64,000 nt of DNA, taken from NCBI GenBank assembly GCA_016200265.1, contig JACQFE010000018.1, forward strand, positions 1-64,000. Reading direction: 5' to 3'. This DNA comes from Planctomycetota bacterium. Its GTDB lineage: Bacteria > Planctomycetota > Phycisphaerae > UBA1845. The position numbers were made by a program, and so were the translations under genes. Shown here in pieces: positions 9,226-18,587 of this stretch. The notes under the pieces were generated by a model, which saw only the letters and a program-made list of their open reading frames with translations, made no database searches and was not told the DNA's origin. The stretch's first letter is position 1; each line of letters opens with the position of its first letter.

Positions 9226-9345
9226 ACTTCTGAACTCCAGCGGCAGTCGCGTGCGACCCGATAATGATGCAGCATTCATCGCGACGAACGAGCTTTGGTC
9301 GGCCCGTCACTCGCATGTACTTTCATCAATGACTGAGGGATCGAA

Positions 9346-10866
9346 ATGCACACCGGCATCGACGGAGCGAGCAGCGGACGGTCCTGTTCTGGATTCACAT
9401 CGCGTGCAAATTTCAACGGTCTTCACGTTCACTTGATCGGGATCGGCGGAAGCGGCATGTCCGGCGCGGCGTCGCTGCTGAACGCGGACGGCGCGGTCGT
9501 ATCCGGGTCTGACCTTACGGCCTTCGACGGCCTCGGTCAGCTTGTCAGTCGTGGTGTGCGCGTTTTTATCGGTCACTGCGAGAGCCAGCTTCCGCCGGAT
9601 GTGGAACTTGTCATCATCAGTGCGGCCGTTCCCTCGACGAACCCGGAACTTGAACTCGCCCGCTCGCGGGGACTTCGCGTCATTCGATATGCGGAGTTCC
9701 TCGGCGAATTCATGTCCACGCGGCGCGGCGTGGCCGTGGCCGGTACGCACGGAAAAAGCACTACGTCGGGAATGTGTGTGCATTTGTTTCAACGATCAGG
9801 CCTGTCGCCGTCGTTTGTCATCGGAGCGAGGTCGAACCAACTTGGCGGCAGCAGCGGGCTCGGAAACGGCGAGAGTTTTGTCGTTGAATCATGCGAATTC
9901 AACCGCTCGTTCCTTCATTTGCGGCCCGAATCAGCGGCGATCCTTAACATCGAACCGGATCATCTTGACTGCTATCGCAATGTTGAAGATATCGTCGATG
10001 CGTTTTCGCAATTTGCAGCCGGCGTCAGGCAGGATGGGTTGCTCGTCTGCAACGGCGAGGATGCGCGAGCGGTTCGCGCCGCCAGCTTTGCGTCCGCACG
10101 CATCGACACCTTTGGCTTTTCCCACGGACTGAATTGGCAAGCAGTCGACTTGCACGAGGATGAAGGCCGGTATTCGTTCGAAGTACGGTACAACGAAGAG
10201 CCCTTGCTGAGGGCGAGCCTGGCGATTCCCGGTCTGCACAATGTATCGAACGCTTTGGCGGCGATCGCTCTCGCTCATCACGGGGGTGCGGATTGCAATC
10301 GGATTGCGGAAGCGATCGGCACGTTTGCGGGCGTTGATCGACGCATGACGCTGCGGATGCGAAGCCACGGCATTACTTTGCTTGACGATTACGCGCATCA
10401 TCCGACGGAAATCCGGGTGACGATTGATGCGGCCCGGTCGCGCTATCGACCGCGCCGCACGCTGGTTGTTTTTCAACCTCATCAATATTCACGAACGCGG
10501 CACTTCATGGACCAGTTCGCGGATTCGTTTTCCAACGCGGATGAAGTCATCGTGCCGGATATCTACGGGGCGCGCGAGGTCCGCGAGGACCCGACCAAGG
10601 ATGGAGCGGAAGAACTTGTGTCAAGAATCTGTCGCCGAGGCGGTCGGGCGACGTATTTGTCTTCGCTCGAGGCAGTCACGAATCATCTCACCAGTCGTCT
10701 TTCCGAAGGCGATCTGGTGATGACCATGGGCGCGGGCGACGTGTGGAAGGTGGCGGATGAGTTGGTGGAGCGATTTCGAATTTCAGATCGAGCGGAACGC
10801 GCCGCTGGGGAAAAAGACCTGGTTTCGACTGGGGGGCTCTGCGCGGTATCTGTTCCAGCCGCGTGA
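9346..10866 (+). CDS. murC: MurC, UDP-N-acetylmuramate--L-alanine ligase
   Basis: A 506-residue Mur ligase: N-terminal Rossmann motif HLIGIGGSGMSG, ATP loop GTHGKSTT, the NIEPDHLD segment, and the C-terminal LDDYAHHPTE and FQPHQYSRT motifs. It adds the first stem-peptide amino acid in the cytoplasm. GAGGGA lies five bases before the ATG. The normal MurC fold appears to end around MGAGDVWKVADELVERF; the remaining ~35 residues are read through the start of murB in another frame and look unlike MurC. MurC normally ends near this point, so the tail may be dispensable. Confidence 0.93.
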   Translation: MHTGIDGASSGRSCSGFTSRANFNGLHVHLIGIGGSGMSGAASLLNADGAVVSGSDLTAFDGLGQLVSRGVRVFIGHCESQLPPDVELVIISAAVPSTNPELELARSRGLRVIRYAEFLGEFMSTRRGVAVAGTHGKSTTSGMCVHLFQRSGLSPSFVIGARSNQLGGSSGLGNGESFVVESCEFNRSFLHLRPESAAILNIEPDHLDCYRNVEDIVDAFSQFAAGVRQDGLLVCNGEDARAVRAASFASARIDTFGFSHGLNWQAVDLHEDEGRYSFEVRYNEEPLLRASLAIPGLHNVSNALAAIALAHHGGADCNRIAEAIGTFAGVDRRMTLRMRSHGITLLDDYAHHPTEIRVTIDAARSRYRPRRTLVVFQPHQYSRTRHFMDQFADSFSNADEVIVPDIYGAREVREDPTKDGAEELVSRICRRGGRATYLSSLEAVTNHLTSRLSEGDLVMTMGAGDVWKVADELVERFRISDRAERAAGEKDLVSTGGLCAVSVPAA

Positions 10867-11662
10867 CGCCCGACAGCTTTCGACCTTTCTTTCGCGAACG
10901 CGTGAGGAATCGATCGAAGTGAAAGTCCTCGGTCGCGGCGCGAACGTCCTCGTCAGTGACGATGGATTCGACGGCGTTGTGGTTCGTCTTGATGCCCCCG
11001 CATTCCGGCGCACTCGGCGAAATGGGGACCAAATCAATGCAGGCGCGGGCGCCGATCTCATGCAATTATCGAAACAATGCAGCAATGAAGGATTGTCGGG
11101 GCTGGAATGTATGGCCGGCATCCCCGCGTCCATCGGTGGGGCGGTTCGGATGAACGCCGGTGGGCGATTTGGTGATTTCGGTGCAGTCGTAAGAAGCGTT
11201 GACGTCATGAAACCCAATGGCGACATCGAGCGCTGGCCTCGCGAGAAAGTTGGATTCAGTTACAGACACAGCGGCATCAACGAAAACGTGGTGCTCTCGG
11301 CACAACTTCAGCTTCGCGAAGATGATCCGACCCGCGTGCGAAAATCATTCGATGACCTTTTTGAGCTGAAGCGTCGCACTCAGCCGCTGGCGGATCACAG
11401 TGCCGGTTGCATTTTCAAGAATCCGGAAGGACAGTCAGCGGGTGCGCTGATCGATCGCGCGGGCTTGAAGGGCGCTCGCTTCGGTGAGGCCCAGGTTTCG
11501 CAGCAACACGCGAACTTCATCGTCGCAAGAGAAGGGGCAACGGCCTCCGATGTGTTGCACTTGATCGACCTCGTCCGCGATCGCGTGCGCAAGGAATTCA
11601 ACACGGAATTGGAAATGGAAGTGGATGTCTGGCGACCGACCGGACAAGGGAGAGTCGAATGA
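10757..11662 (+). CDS. murB: MurB, UDP-N-acetylenolpyruvoylglucosamine reductase
   Basis: A 301-residue FAD enzyme of the short type II group, making UDP-MurNAc. Visible signatures are FRLGGSARYLFQP, LGRGANVLVSDDGFDG, GIPASIGGAVRMNAGG, SYRHS and SAGCIFKNP, where Cys stands at the position of the usual Ser proton donor, and AGLKGARFGEAQVSQQHANFI. The ATG at 10757 lies 110 bases inside murC in a different frame. An in-frame later start would remove the conserved FRLGG region, so the overlap is probably real. Its stop overlaps the ddl start in ATGA. Confidence 0.92.
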   Translation: MSWWSDFEFQIERNAPLGKKTWFRLGGSARYLFQPRDARQLSTFLSRTREESIEVKVLGRGANVLVSDDGFDGVVVRLDAPAFRRTRRNGDQINAGAGADLMQLSKQCSNEGLSGLECMAGIPASIGGAVRMNAGGRFGDFGAVVRSVDVMKPNGDIERWPREKVGFSYRHSGINENVVLSAQLQLREDDPTRVRKSFDDLFELKRRTQPLADHSAGCIFKNPEGQSAGALIDRAGLKGARFGEAQVSQQHANFIVAREGATASDVLHLIDLVRDRVRKEFNTELEMEVDVWRPTGQGRVE

Positions 11663-12648
11663 ACACGACGACCACTCACGAATCACCAGTCGGGTCCGCG
11701 AAACGCAATTCGACTCGCTCAATGTCGCCGCATAAGCCAACCACGCTTGATATTACGGTCTTGGCCGGCGGCCCGGGGATGGAACGCGAAGTGAGTCTGA
11801 ACAGCGGTCAGGCCGTTCGCGATGCGCTCGTTCGCCTCGGCCATTATGTGGAGTTGTGCGATATCGGTCCGCAAAATGTATCGGCTTTGGATCGACCCGC
11901 CGATTTCGTGTTCATCGCCTTGCACGGCGAATTTGGCGAGGACGGAACAGTGCAGGCCGAACTCGAACGAAGAAAAATCCCGTATTGCGGCTCGAACGCG
12001 ACCGCCTCGCGCCTGGCGATGGACAAGGTGCAGGCCAAGCGCCGCCTTGAGGACCGTGGAATTCCGACACCGAAATATGTGGTCGCCGACAGGCACAATG
12101 TCGGCAAAATTGCCTCGCTCTTCGAACCGATCGCAGTTGTGAAACCTGTGTTATCCGGTAGCAGCGTCGACACGACGATCGCCCGCACGTCGACCGCATT
12201 GCAAGCCTCGGCCCGCGCAGTCGTTGGCAAATATGGCGCCGCTCTCGTCGAGAAATATGTCTCTGGACGCGAATTGACCGTGGGAATTCTGGGTGATGTC
12301 GCCCTCCCCATTTGCGAAATTCGCACGCGTCGCGAATTCTACGACTATCAGGCCAAGTACATCGACGACGACACGCAATATCTCTTCGACATCGACTTGC
12401 CGGCCGACTTGCAACGCCGAGTTCAGGAAATGAGCCTGGGAGCACATCGCGCACTCGGCTGCGAAGTTTTCTCCCGTGCCGACGTGATGGTGGATGCGAA
12501 GACGCTCGAACCCTATTTGCTGGAGATCAACACGATTCCGGGCTTCACGAGTCATTCGCTTCTTCCGAAGGCTGCCGCTCGTGTCGGAATCGGCTTCGAC
12601 GGCCTCTGTCAACGAATCATTGAACTCTCATTTGCTGCCAAGCGATAG
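11659..12648 (+). CDS. ddl: D-alanine--D-alanine ligase
   Basis: A 329-residue ATP-grasp ligase making the D-Ala-D-Ala end of the stem peptide. GGPGMEREVSLNSG is the N-terminal signature, HGEFGEDGTVQ the substrate loop, KPVLSGSSVDT the ATP loop, and LEINTIPGFTSHSLLPKAA the Mg/ATP site. The first 30 residues (Ser/Thr rich) are not conserved; an internal ATG (MSPHKPTT) could be the true start. The first ATG overlaps the murB stop by four bases, which argues for coupling. Confidence 0.92.
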   Translation: MNTTTTHESPVGSAKRNSTRSMSPHKPTTLDITVLAGGPGMEREVSLNSGQAVRDALVRLGHYVELCDIGPQNVSALDRPADFVFIALHGEFGEDGTVQAELERRKIPYCGSNATASRLAMDKVQAKRRLEDRGIPTPKYVVADRHNVGKIASLFEPIAVVKPVLSGSSVDTTIARTSTALQASARAVVGKYGAALVEKYVSGRELTVGILGDVALPICEIRTRREFYDYQAKYIDDDTQYLFDIDLPADLQRRVQEMSLGAHRALGCEVFSRADVMVDAKTLEPYLLEINTIPGFTSHSLLPKAAARVGIGFDGLCQRIIELSFAAKR

Positions 12649-12661
12649 AAAGCGTCATTCC

Positions 12662-13555
12662 ATGCGACGGAAAAAACGCCCAAAATCAGGTTCCGACTCG
12701 AACGCCAGGCCTCGCTCGAAGCGCACGGGCCGCATTGCTCTTCTTACGGTCGGGTTCGTCGTCAGCATCGTCACTGTCGGTGGCGCGCTGTTCGGCGGGT
12801 CGATTGCTCTGGCTCGAATCTCCGATCACGTGAACGAATTGATTCTCGCGGATCGCGCCGGCGCGACATTGCAATTTACCGGCCTGCCCGAATCGCTTCT
12901 CGTTCTCGCCGCAGCCGATCTTCAAGATGCGGTGGGCGACCTCCGCACACGTCGCTGGACCGACGCCGATCTCTGCGAAGTCATGGCCAATCGTCTGACC
13001 CAGAGTTCGTGGGTCAAGAGTATCCGCGCTGTTCGACGCACCGGCGACGGACGTTTTGAAATTTCCGCGATCTATCGAAGTCCCGTGGCAGCCATTCAGC
13101 GCGGCGAAGAATTCTTTCTTGTGGATGCTGAAGGCGTTCGGCTGCCGGGCGTCTATACATTCAACGCATCGTGGAAGGTGCTTCGCGGGGTCGCGTCGGT
13201 CCCACCGACCGCCGGGAAGATTTGGGACGGCGGCGACCTTCAGGCCGGTCTGAAATTGCTCCGAATCCTGGCGACAGAGTCATTTTTCGATCAGATCACC
13301 GGCATCCTCGTCGACAATTTCGGCGGTCGCAGTGACCCACGCGGCAGTCATATCGAGCTGCTCACCGATCGACATGGAGGGCGCATTCGATGGGGATCAG
13401 CGCCCGGACGCGAATTGGAGGAAAACTCCATCGCCCAAAAGCTCGCCCTTCTTCGACAGAACTTTGTCAGTACGGGCCGGGCCGATGCCGATCGCCTGGT
13501 CATTGATGTGGCCACGTATCCCGATCGTTTCATTGTCTGTTATGAACTTGGCTAA
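12662..13555 (+). CDS. ftsQ: FtsQ/DivIB-like cell division protein
   Basis: A 297-residue protein: basic cytoplasmic head (MRRKKRPKSGSDS, then RSKRTGR), one membrane segment at about residues 30-52 (IALLTVGFVVSIVTVGGALFGG), and an extracytoplasmic part with FtsQ-like elements WVKSIRAVRR, an EISAIYRSPVAAIQ strand and FLVDAEGVRLPG. The ATG at 12662 is 13 bases after the ddl stop. Position after ddl is where ftsQ sits in other dcw clusters. The POTRA-like half is divergent, so the assignment leans partly on synteny. No ftsA or ftsZ follows. Confidence 0.75.
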   Translation: MRRKKRPKSGSDSNARPRSKRTGRIALLTVGFVVSIVTVGGALFGGSIALARISDHVNELILADRAGATLQFTGLPESLLVLAAADLQDAVGDLRTRRWTDADLCEVMANRLTQSSWVKSIRAVRRTGDGRFEISAIYRSPVAAIQRGEEFFLVDAEGVRLPGVYTFNASWKVLRGVASVPPTAGKIWDGGDLQAGLKLLRILATESFFDQITGILVDNFGGRSDPRGSHIELLTDRHGGRIRWGSAPGRELEENSIAQKLALLRQNFVSTGRADADRLVIDVATYPDRFIVCYELG

Positions 13556-13571
13556 AATGGGCCATTTTTTT
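13554..13571 (+). terminator. Candidate terminator after ftsQ
   Basis: A short AAAATGG/CCATTTT inverted repeat with a one-base centre is followed by a run of Ts and begins within the ftsQ stop codon. The stem is AT-rich and short, so termination here would be weak. Confidence 0.35.
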
Positions 13572-13667
13572 CGGGAGAGCCTGCACTTTGGCCAGAAATC
13601 GACGAAATATTACGCCTCTGCAACCGAATCCGTGGTAGGATGCAATAATTATTTGGGGATTTGAACC

Positions 13668-14495
13668 ATGGGCGACATACCGACAATTTTGGAACAAGCG
13701 ACGTTATTCGTGCAACAGCATGCGCCGGCGGACATTCTGCGACAGGCCGTCCCTGCGGGCGTCAGCCTTCTGATTCTCGGCATTCTGTTGAGCGTGCTGG
13801 GGGCCAAGTTTGCTCGCTTTGGCTTTAGCACATTTTTCATCCTGTTGGGAGCGAGCGCCGGATTGGCATTCGCGCGCGAGCGCAATTTTCAACCATTGGC
13901 CGGTGCGGCAGTCGGCGCGGCTCTTGTCGGTGCATTTGGGTTTCTTACTTTCAGGTTGTGGGTAGGAGCGCTGACGGGCATCGTTCTATGCCTGGCCGCC
14001 GCCGGCTTCTTTGGATATTACAACGTGATCCCGCACGTGGGAGAATTTGAGCAGACGACGGGCATTATGGCCGCAAAAGACTCCGGCGCGAATACCTTTA
14101 CAATCCCCACACCTGAGCAGCAGCAGGCCTATCGAGATCGATCGCCGAGCGAATGGGCATCCAGATTCTGGAGCTACATCCGCGAGCATCACTGGAGTTC
14201 CGCGTGCGTGAGTGAGACGATTGCCGCTGTTGCGCTCCTTAGCGGACTCTGCATTGGACTATTGGCCACTCGTGCCGCGTTGATTATTACAACATCGTTA
14301 GTGGGCACTTCTTTGGTGACTGCGGGAATGGCGACTTTGCTGACGCACTCCGTGCCGCAATCCTGTCAGGCATTTCAGCAGAACCCGGGTCTTATCGGCA
14401 TCGGTCTGGGAGGATTCCTGCTGACATCACTGGTGCTCCAATTCATGCTCTCTCGCAAAGGGGCGATAAAGTCCTCACAACCGGCGCCGGCCTGA
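13668..14495 (+). CDS. Multi-pass membrane protein, DUF4203-like, paralogue of next gene
   Basis: 275 residues with several hydrophobic spans. A first block (AGVSLLILGILLSVLGAKFARFGFSTFFILLGASAG) is followed by GAAVGAALVGAFGF, LWVGALTGIVLCLAAAGFFG, a soluble middle part (about residues 125-175), and two or three more spans. The opening hairpin resembles the following gene at 14712 and the glycine-rich DUF4203/TM7SF3-like pattern, so the two are likely diverged duplicates. Function unknown. It sits just after the dcw run where ftsA/ftsZ would be expected elsewhere, but nothing in it resembles those proteins. Confidence 0.7.
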   Translation: MGDIPTILEQATLFVQQHAPADILRQAVPAGVSLLILGILLSVLGAKFARFGFSTFFILLGASAGLAFARERNFQPLAGAAVGAALVGAFGFLTFRLWVGALTGIVLCLAAAGFFGYYNVIPHVGEFEQTTGIMAAKDSGANTFTIPTPEQQQAYRDRSPSEWASRFWSYIREHHWSSACVSETIAAVALLSGLCIGLLATRAALIITTSLVGTSLVTAGMATLLTHSVPQSCQAFQQNPGLIGIGLGGFLLTSLVLQFMLSRKGAIKSSQPAPA

Positions 14496-14711
14496 GTGAA
14501 GGACCATCTCGATATCGTACCTTTCTGATGCACTAGTCCGCGCGAACGGAAGTTCGCTGCTCGTTCCATCGGACTGCCAATTGCACTGGTGCAAAATGAA
14601 TCAGAGCCCGGAGCGTTTGCGGCGGGCTTCGAATTCCTTTGGCGTGATCGCAGACCTATTGCTCTTGCGCGGGTTTCGCTGCCAAAGGTACTTGCTTTCA
14701 GGAGAGAATTC

Positions 14712-15323
14712 GTGCTTGGTTCACTTGAAGACTGGATTTCATTTCTGCGTGATTCCTCCAGCGCCAGCGGCATCCCCTTGATCATTGCCGGGACCGCTCT
14801 CGCACTATTCGGCTGGCGATTGTGGAAATTCTGCGTGGTCCTTTGCTTCGGACTGATCGGCGCCGGCGTGGCCACTTGCTTCGTTCATGAAGCGCCCGAC
14901 AGATGGCTCGTGGCCTTTGTTTCCGGCGCGGCGCTGGCGGCCATCAGCTCCTGGCCGATCAATTACTCCGTCTCATTCCTGGGCGGGATCATCGGCGGCG
15001 CGATTGGATACTTTTATCTTGAGTTCTTGCAAGCCGACCCCATCATCCAATGGGCCGGTGCGGGCGTAATAGGCCTGGCATGCACGGGAATGGCGGTCAT
15101 CAACAAACGCAAGGTCGTGATCCTGGTGACAGCGTTCCTCGGCGCGATCCTGATCATATCGGGCCTGACCGCATGGATCGTCTCTTCTCCGGAATTATTC
15201 GGAACTTTCCGATCGATGTCTTCCACCTGCGCCATCGTTGTGCCTTTCGTACTCCTCGTCCCGACGGTAATGAGCTGCTTCTACCAAATGGCAGAGGTTC
15301 GACGTTTGCAGATCGAGCTCTGA
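14712..15323 (+). CDS. Multi-pass membrane protein, paralogue of preceding gene
   Basis: 203 residues from a GTG start. AGGAGAG lies five bases before this GTG, while the longer open frame from 14589 has no ribosome site, so I chose 14712. Hydrophobic spans include IPLIIAGTALALFGWRLWKF, VVLCFGLIGAGVATCF, FVSGAALAAI, FLGGIIGGAIGYFY and a C-terminal pair. The first hairpin matches the order and glycine spacing of the previous gene. No catalytic residues are evident. Function unknown. Confidence 0.65.
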   Translation: MLGSLEDWISFLRDSSSASGIPLIIAGTALALFGWRLWKFCVVLCFGLIGAGVATCFVHEAPDRWLVAFVSGAALAAISSWPINYSVSFLGGIIGGAIGYFYLEFLQADPIIQWAGAGVIGLACTGMAVINKRKVVILVTAFLGAILIISGLTAWIVSSPELFGTFRSMSSTCAIVVPFVLLVPTVMSCFYQMAEVRRLQIEL

Positions 15324-15580
15324 TCGCGGTTATCCTGAGTGCATAGCCGAAAATGACCCGGATGATCGATACCGGCGGGAAACTCTTCGCGCCGTCGAAA
15401 AATTCCGCGAATTTCATGTCCCTGCTATACTCCAGCACGCTCAAATTGGATTGCTTGTCGTCTTGTTGACGGCTCATTGAGCAATCGAAAAAATATTGAC
15501 GAAGGACGCCGTTGCGGAAACGCAATGTCATTCACGTCGTTTCTGTAACGTTCGAGCAAGCCGTAATTGGATCGTTCATC

Positions 15581-16048
15581 ATGCAGGGGCAATTCCAACG
15601 TCAACAAATCGAAAACTGGGTCGACGACTTTTGCTCTTCCGACGCGATCCGTGCATTCCCCAGCAGCGTTCGAGAGTATGCCTCCAGTGTTTTGATCAAA
15701 TTCATCATCGTCGCTTGTGACGTCCGAGAAGTCGAGCCGGGGGACCTCGAAGAGGCCGACGTAAAGGCCGCTTTGCTTGGCCCGATCGCGAAGCTCAATC
15801 TTCCTGCGGGCGTCAAGAGTAAGGTACCTGCGCTTTGCGGCGCGCTCCTGGGACACATGGAGACGGAGGGTCGCCTCAGCGGAGGAAAGTTGTTGGGGGC
15901 GTATGTCCGGGCGCTCAACGATGCGTTTGAAGACGCCGCGTCCGGCAAGGCCAAGCCAATCGTTCGACCAGGAAGCCGACTCAAACGAAATGACCCATGT
16001 CCCTGCGGGAGCGGCAAAAAATACAAGAAGTGCTGCATGAACGGATGA
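15581..16048 (+). CDS. SEC-C motif protein
   Basis: 155 residues ending in the zinc-binding SEC-C motif [16 protein letters not shown], as at the C-terminus of SecA and many small proteins of unknown role. The N-terminal part (residues 1-120) is helical with no recognised domain. The ATG at 15581 begins at [13 protein letters not shown]; the frame is open to 15512 but without a better start. The preceding 257 bases are noncoding. The motif is certain, the function is not. Confidence 0.75.
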   Translation: MQGQFQRQQIENWVDDFCSSDAIRAFPSSVREYASSVLIKFIIVACDVREVEPGDLEEADVKAALLGPIAKLNLPAGVKSKVPALCGALLGHMETEGRLSGGKLLGAYVRALNDAFEDAASGKAKPIVRPGSRLKRNDPCPCGSGKKYKKCCMNG

Positions 16049-16126
16049 CAGGTCAGGCAATATGTCTTCAGCGACAAGGCAAAGCAGCTTATATTGTAGG
16101 GGATATAATGCTTGCCGTGAGGTATT

Positions 16127-18559
16127 ATGGCCGCAGCCTGCGTTAGCATTCAACAATTGGAGAGTTTCACAAGCGGCTTGCTGGATGACGGCACCGGCAG
16201 TCGCATTCGTGAGCACCTTTCCTCATGCGATGAATGCCGGAAACGTCTCGAAGAACTGAAAACGCGAGCGTTGCCGTCGTTCGACGCCGATGCGACCGCC
16301 GACGCCCAAATCACCATCGTGTCGCCCCCGCGTTCACGTCGCGTGGGAGATTCCAAACCCGAACAACATTACCCGAAAATCGAAGGCTACCATATCACCG
16401 GCGTGCTTGGGCAAGGTGGCATGGGAATCGTCTATCGCGCCACCCAGGCAAGACTAAACCGAATGGTGGCACTGAAAGTGCTTCCGGCGATCGTCGGCAG
16501 CGCCAATCCGGCCGCGGTCAAGCGATTTCGTCGTGAGGCCACCGCCGCCGCGCGGCTGCACCACACCAACATCATTCCCATCTACGATTTCGGCGAATCG
16601 CGGGACGCACACTACTATGCGATGGAGCTGGTCATCGGCCAACCACTGAACGTGCTGATCCAGTCGTTCGCCAGTCAGGATGCATCGCAGGCCAATTCGT
16701 TCAAGTTCGCGGAGATGATCCGCTCGCACATCGCGGATGCGCAAGAAGCAAGCTCGCAGACCCTCGGCAGTCAGGTGTCGGTCGAGGATTCAAGCGGAGG
16801 CATGTCTGTGCCGGGCACGCCCGGTCGAGGGCGAACGTATTTTCAATTCGTAGCCCGATGGATGACCGAAGCAGCGGATGCGCTGCACTATGCGCACAGC
16901 CAGGGCGTGATTCATCGTGACATCAAACCGGCGAATCTGATTCTGTCGTCGGATGGACGGATCATGATCGCCGACTTCGGGCTTGCGAAGACTGAAGACG
17001 AAGAGTCCGTGACCATTAGTGGCGCATTTCTCGGCACGCTTCGCTATGTCAGCCCGGAACAGTCGATGGCCAAGCGCGGCAACGTCGACAACCGCACGGA
17101 CATCTACTCCCTGGGCGCCACGATGTACGAATTGTTGTGCTTTCAGCCCGCGTTCCCCGGCGTTGATCAGAAAGCCATCCTGGGTGCGATTCTCTCTCGC
17201 GATCCGACCTCGCCGCGCAAAATCAATCCCGCGGTGCCGCCGGAGCTGGAGACGATTTGCCTGAAGTCAATGGAGAAGTCGCCGGATGCGCGCTACCTGA
17301 CCGCACGCGATCTTGCCGACGATCTTCGGCGATACGCCAACGACCTTCCCATCGTCGCGAAACGTCCAAGCATCGTAGTGCGAGCCGCTAAGTTCGTCCG
17401 GAGACATCGTGCGGCCGTGACCGCCGTAACCGCTGTAGTCCTGGTTGCGGCGGCCGTCGGCATCACACTTCGTGAACAATCGCGTCGTCGCGAGGCCGAT
17501 CGGCAGCGGCGCGAAGCCGATGTTGAATCCTACTACGAGCGGGGCGTTTCACTTGCCAAGGATCACCATTGGAATGCGGCAAAAACCCAGTTCAGCAGAG
17601 CACTGGCGATCGCTCCCGATCATCCGACGCCGCTGCTTGGGATTTCCTGGATGCAACTCGAACACGTGAAGGATCTTTCCGGGGCGGAAAAACTGGCCGC
17701 GTTGAACGAGGTTGATGGTCTTTGCCGGCGGTTGCTGGCCAAAGATCCGAATGACATTAACGCCCTGAACTACCGCGCCGTGGCGCTGCGCCGGCTCGGA
17801 CACTACCCGGAGGCGATCGAGGCCCTTCAGAAGATCGCCAAAGCACAGCCGGACTATTTCGCGGGATGGTCAAACCTTGGAACCGGTTACGCGATGAAGG
17901 GTGACATGAAGGAGGCCGAAGATTGCCTGAAAAAAGGCATGGAGCTTGCCCAGCATGGAACTGAGCGGCTGGCCGATCGGGCGAACACATTTCGGAATCT
18001 CGCTTCGTTCGAGCTTTTCATGCGAAAACCGGCGGCGGCGGAGCACCTTGCCAATGCGGTGAAGCGAAACCCATACGATGTTCCGAGCTGGGTGCTGATG
18101 GCGCGAATGAAACTTGAGCTCACTGGCTTCATCAATCCACCCGATGCGCTAGACGATGCCAAACACGCCGATCGTCTCGCCGTCGGCAAGGACTCCGACG
18201 CCAAGCATGCCGATGAACTCGCTGAGGGAAGGGACGTCCACGCCAAGCGACTCTTGGCGCTCGCCTATCTGGCAAACAAAGAATTCAATGCCGCCGTCAC
18301 GCAAGCCGAAGCCGCAATGAAATTGCAAGACTTTTCAACCATCGATCACCTCATCATCGCCCGCGCTCAGGCCGAACTCGGACAATTGGATGCTGCACGA
18401 GCCGCACTCACCGAAGCACGAGCAAACTGGCCTGACGATTTGCAGTCTGCAGGGCAGTATCGGGTCACTGCCGATGACGGCGTGCTCTGGTTTGATACAG
18501 CGGACGAATGGCTGGGACTGAGGGCGGCAATCGAGCGTCTCTTGCAACCCCCGCCGTAG
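16127..18559 (+). CDS. Membrane Ser/Thr protein kinase with zinc-finger head and TPR tail
   Basis: 810 residues. Residues 25-45 carry a zf-HC2-like pattern (HLSSCDECRKRL) as in anti-sigma factors. The kinase domain starts with GQGGMGIVYRA (95-105), VALKVLP Lys117, HRDIKPAN (263-270), DFGLAKTED (283-291) and an APE-region variant SPEQSMAKRG. About 60 extra residues (175-240) separate the hinge from helix E. One membrane segment (about 429-447) leads to an outer TPR region (about 465-800), where an Asp-Ala-Lys-His-Ala-Asp stretch is imperfectly duplicated. Such fusions are common in Planctomycetota and link signalling to protein-protein contact. GTGAGG precedes the ATG. The substrate is unknown. 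Confidence 0.9.
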   Translation: MAAACVSIQQLESFTSGLLDDGTGSRIREHLSSCDECRKRLEELKTRALPSFDADATADAQITIVSPPRSRRVGDSKPEQHYPKIEGYHITGVLGQGGMGIVYRATQARLNRMVALKVLPAIVGSANPAAVKRFRREATAAARLHHTNIIPIYDFGESRDAHYYAMELVIGQPLNVLIQSFASQDASQANSFKFAEMIRSHIADAQEASSQTLGSQVSVEDSSGGMSVPGTPGRGRTYFQFVARWMTEAADALHYAHSQGVIHRDIKPANLILSSDGRIMIADFGLAKTEDEESVTISGAFLGTLRYVSPEQSMAKRGNVDNRTDIYSLGATMYELLCFQPAFPGVDQKAILGAILSRDPTSPRKINPAVPPELETICLKSMEKSPDARYLTARDLADDLRRYANDLPIVAKRPSIVVRAAKFVRRHRAAVTAVTAVVLVAAAVGITLREQSRRREADRQRREADVESYYERGVSLAKDHHWNAAKTQFSRALAIAPDHPTPLLGISWMQLEHVKDLSGAEKLAALNEVDGLCRRLLAKDPNDINALNYRAVALRRLGHYPEAIEALQKIAKAQPDYFAGWSNLGTGYAMKGDMKEAEDCLKKGMELAQHGTERLADRANTFRNLASFELFMRKPAAAEHLANAVKRNPYDVPSWVLMARMKLELTGFINPPDALDDAKHADRLAVGKDSDAKHADELAEGRDVHAKRLLALAYLANKEFNAAVTQAEAAMKLQDFSTIDHLIIARAQAELGQLDAARAALTEARANWPDDLQSAGQYRVTADDGVLWFDTADEWLGLRAAIERLLQPPP

Positions 18560-18587
18560 TATCGTCCTACTTCAAGCCGACCGGCAA

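Noticed and set aside
16104..16109. TATAAT just before the kinase gene as a promoter
   Set aside because: Perfect -10 hexamer but no -35-like box at 15-19 bases, so not called.
15425..16216. Leftward open frame of 263 codons
   Set aside because: Antisense to the SEC-C protein whose zinc motif is intact.
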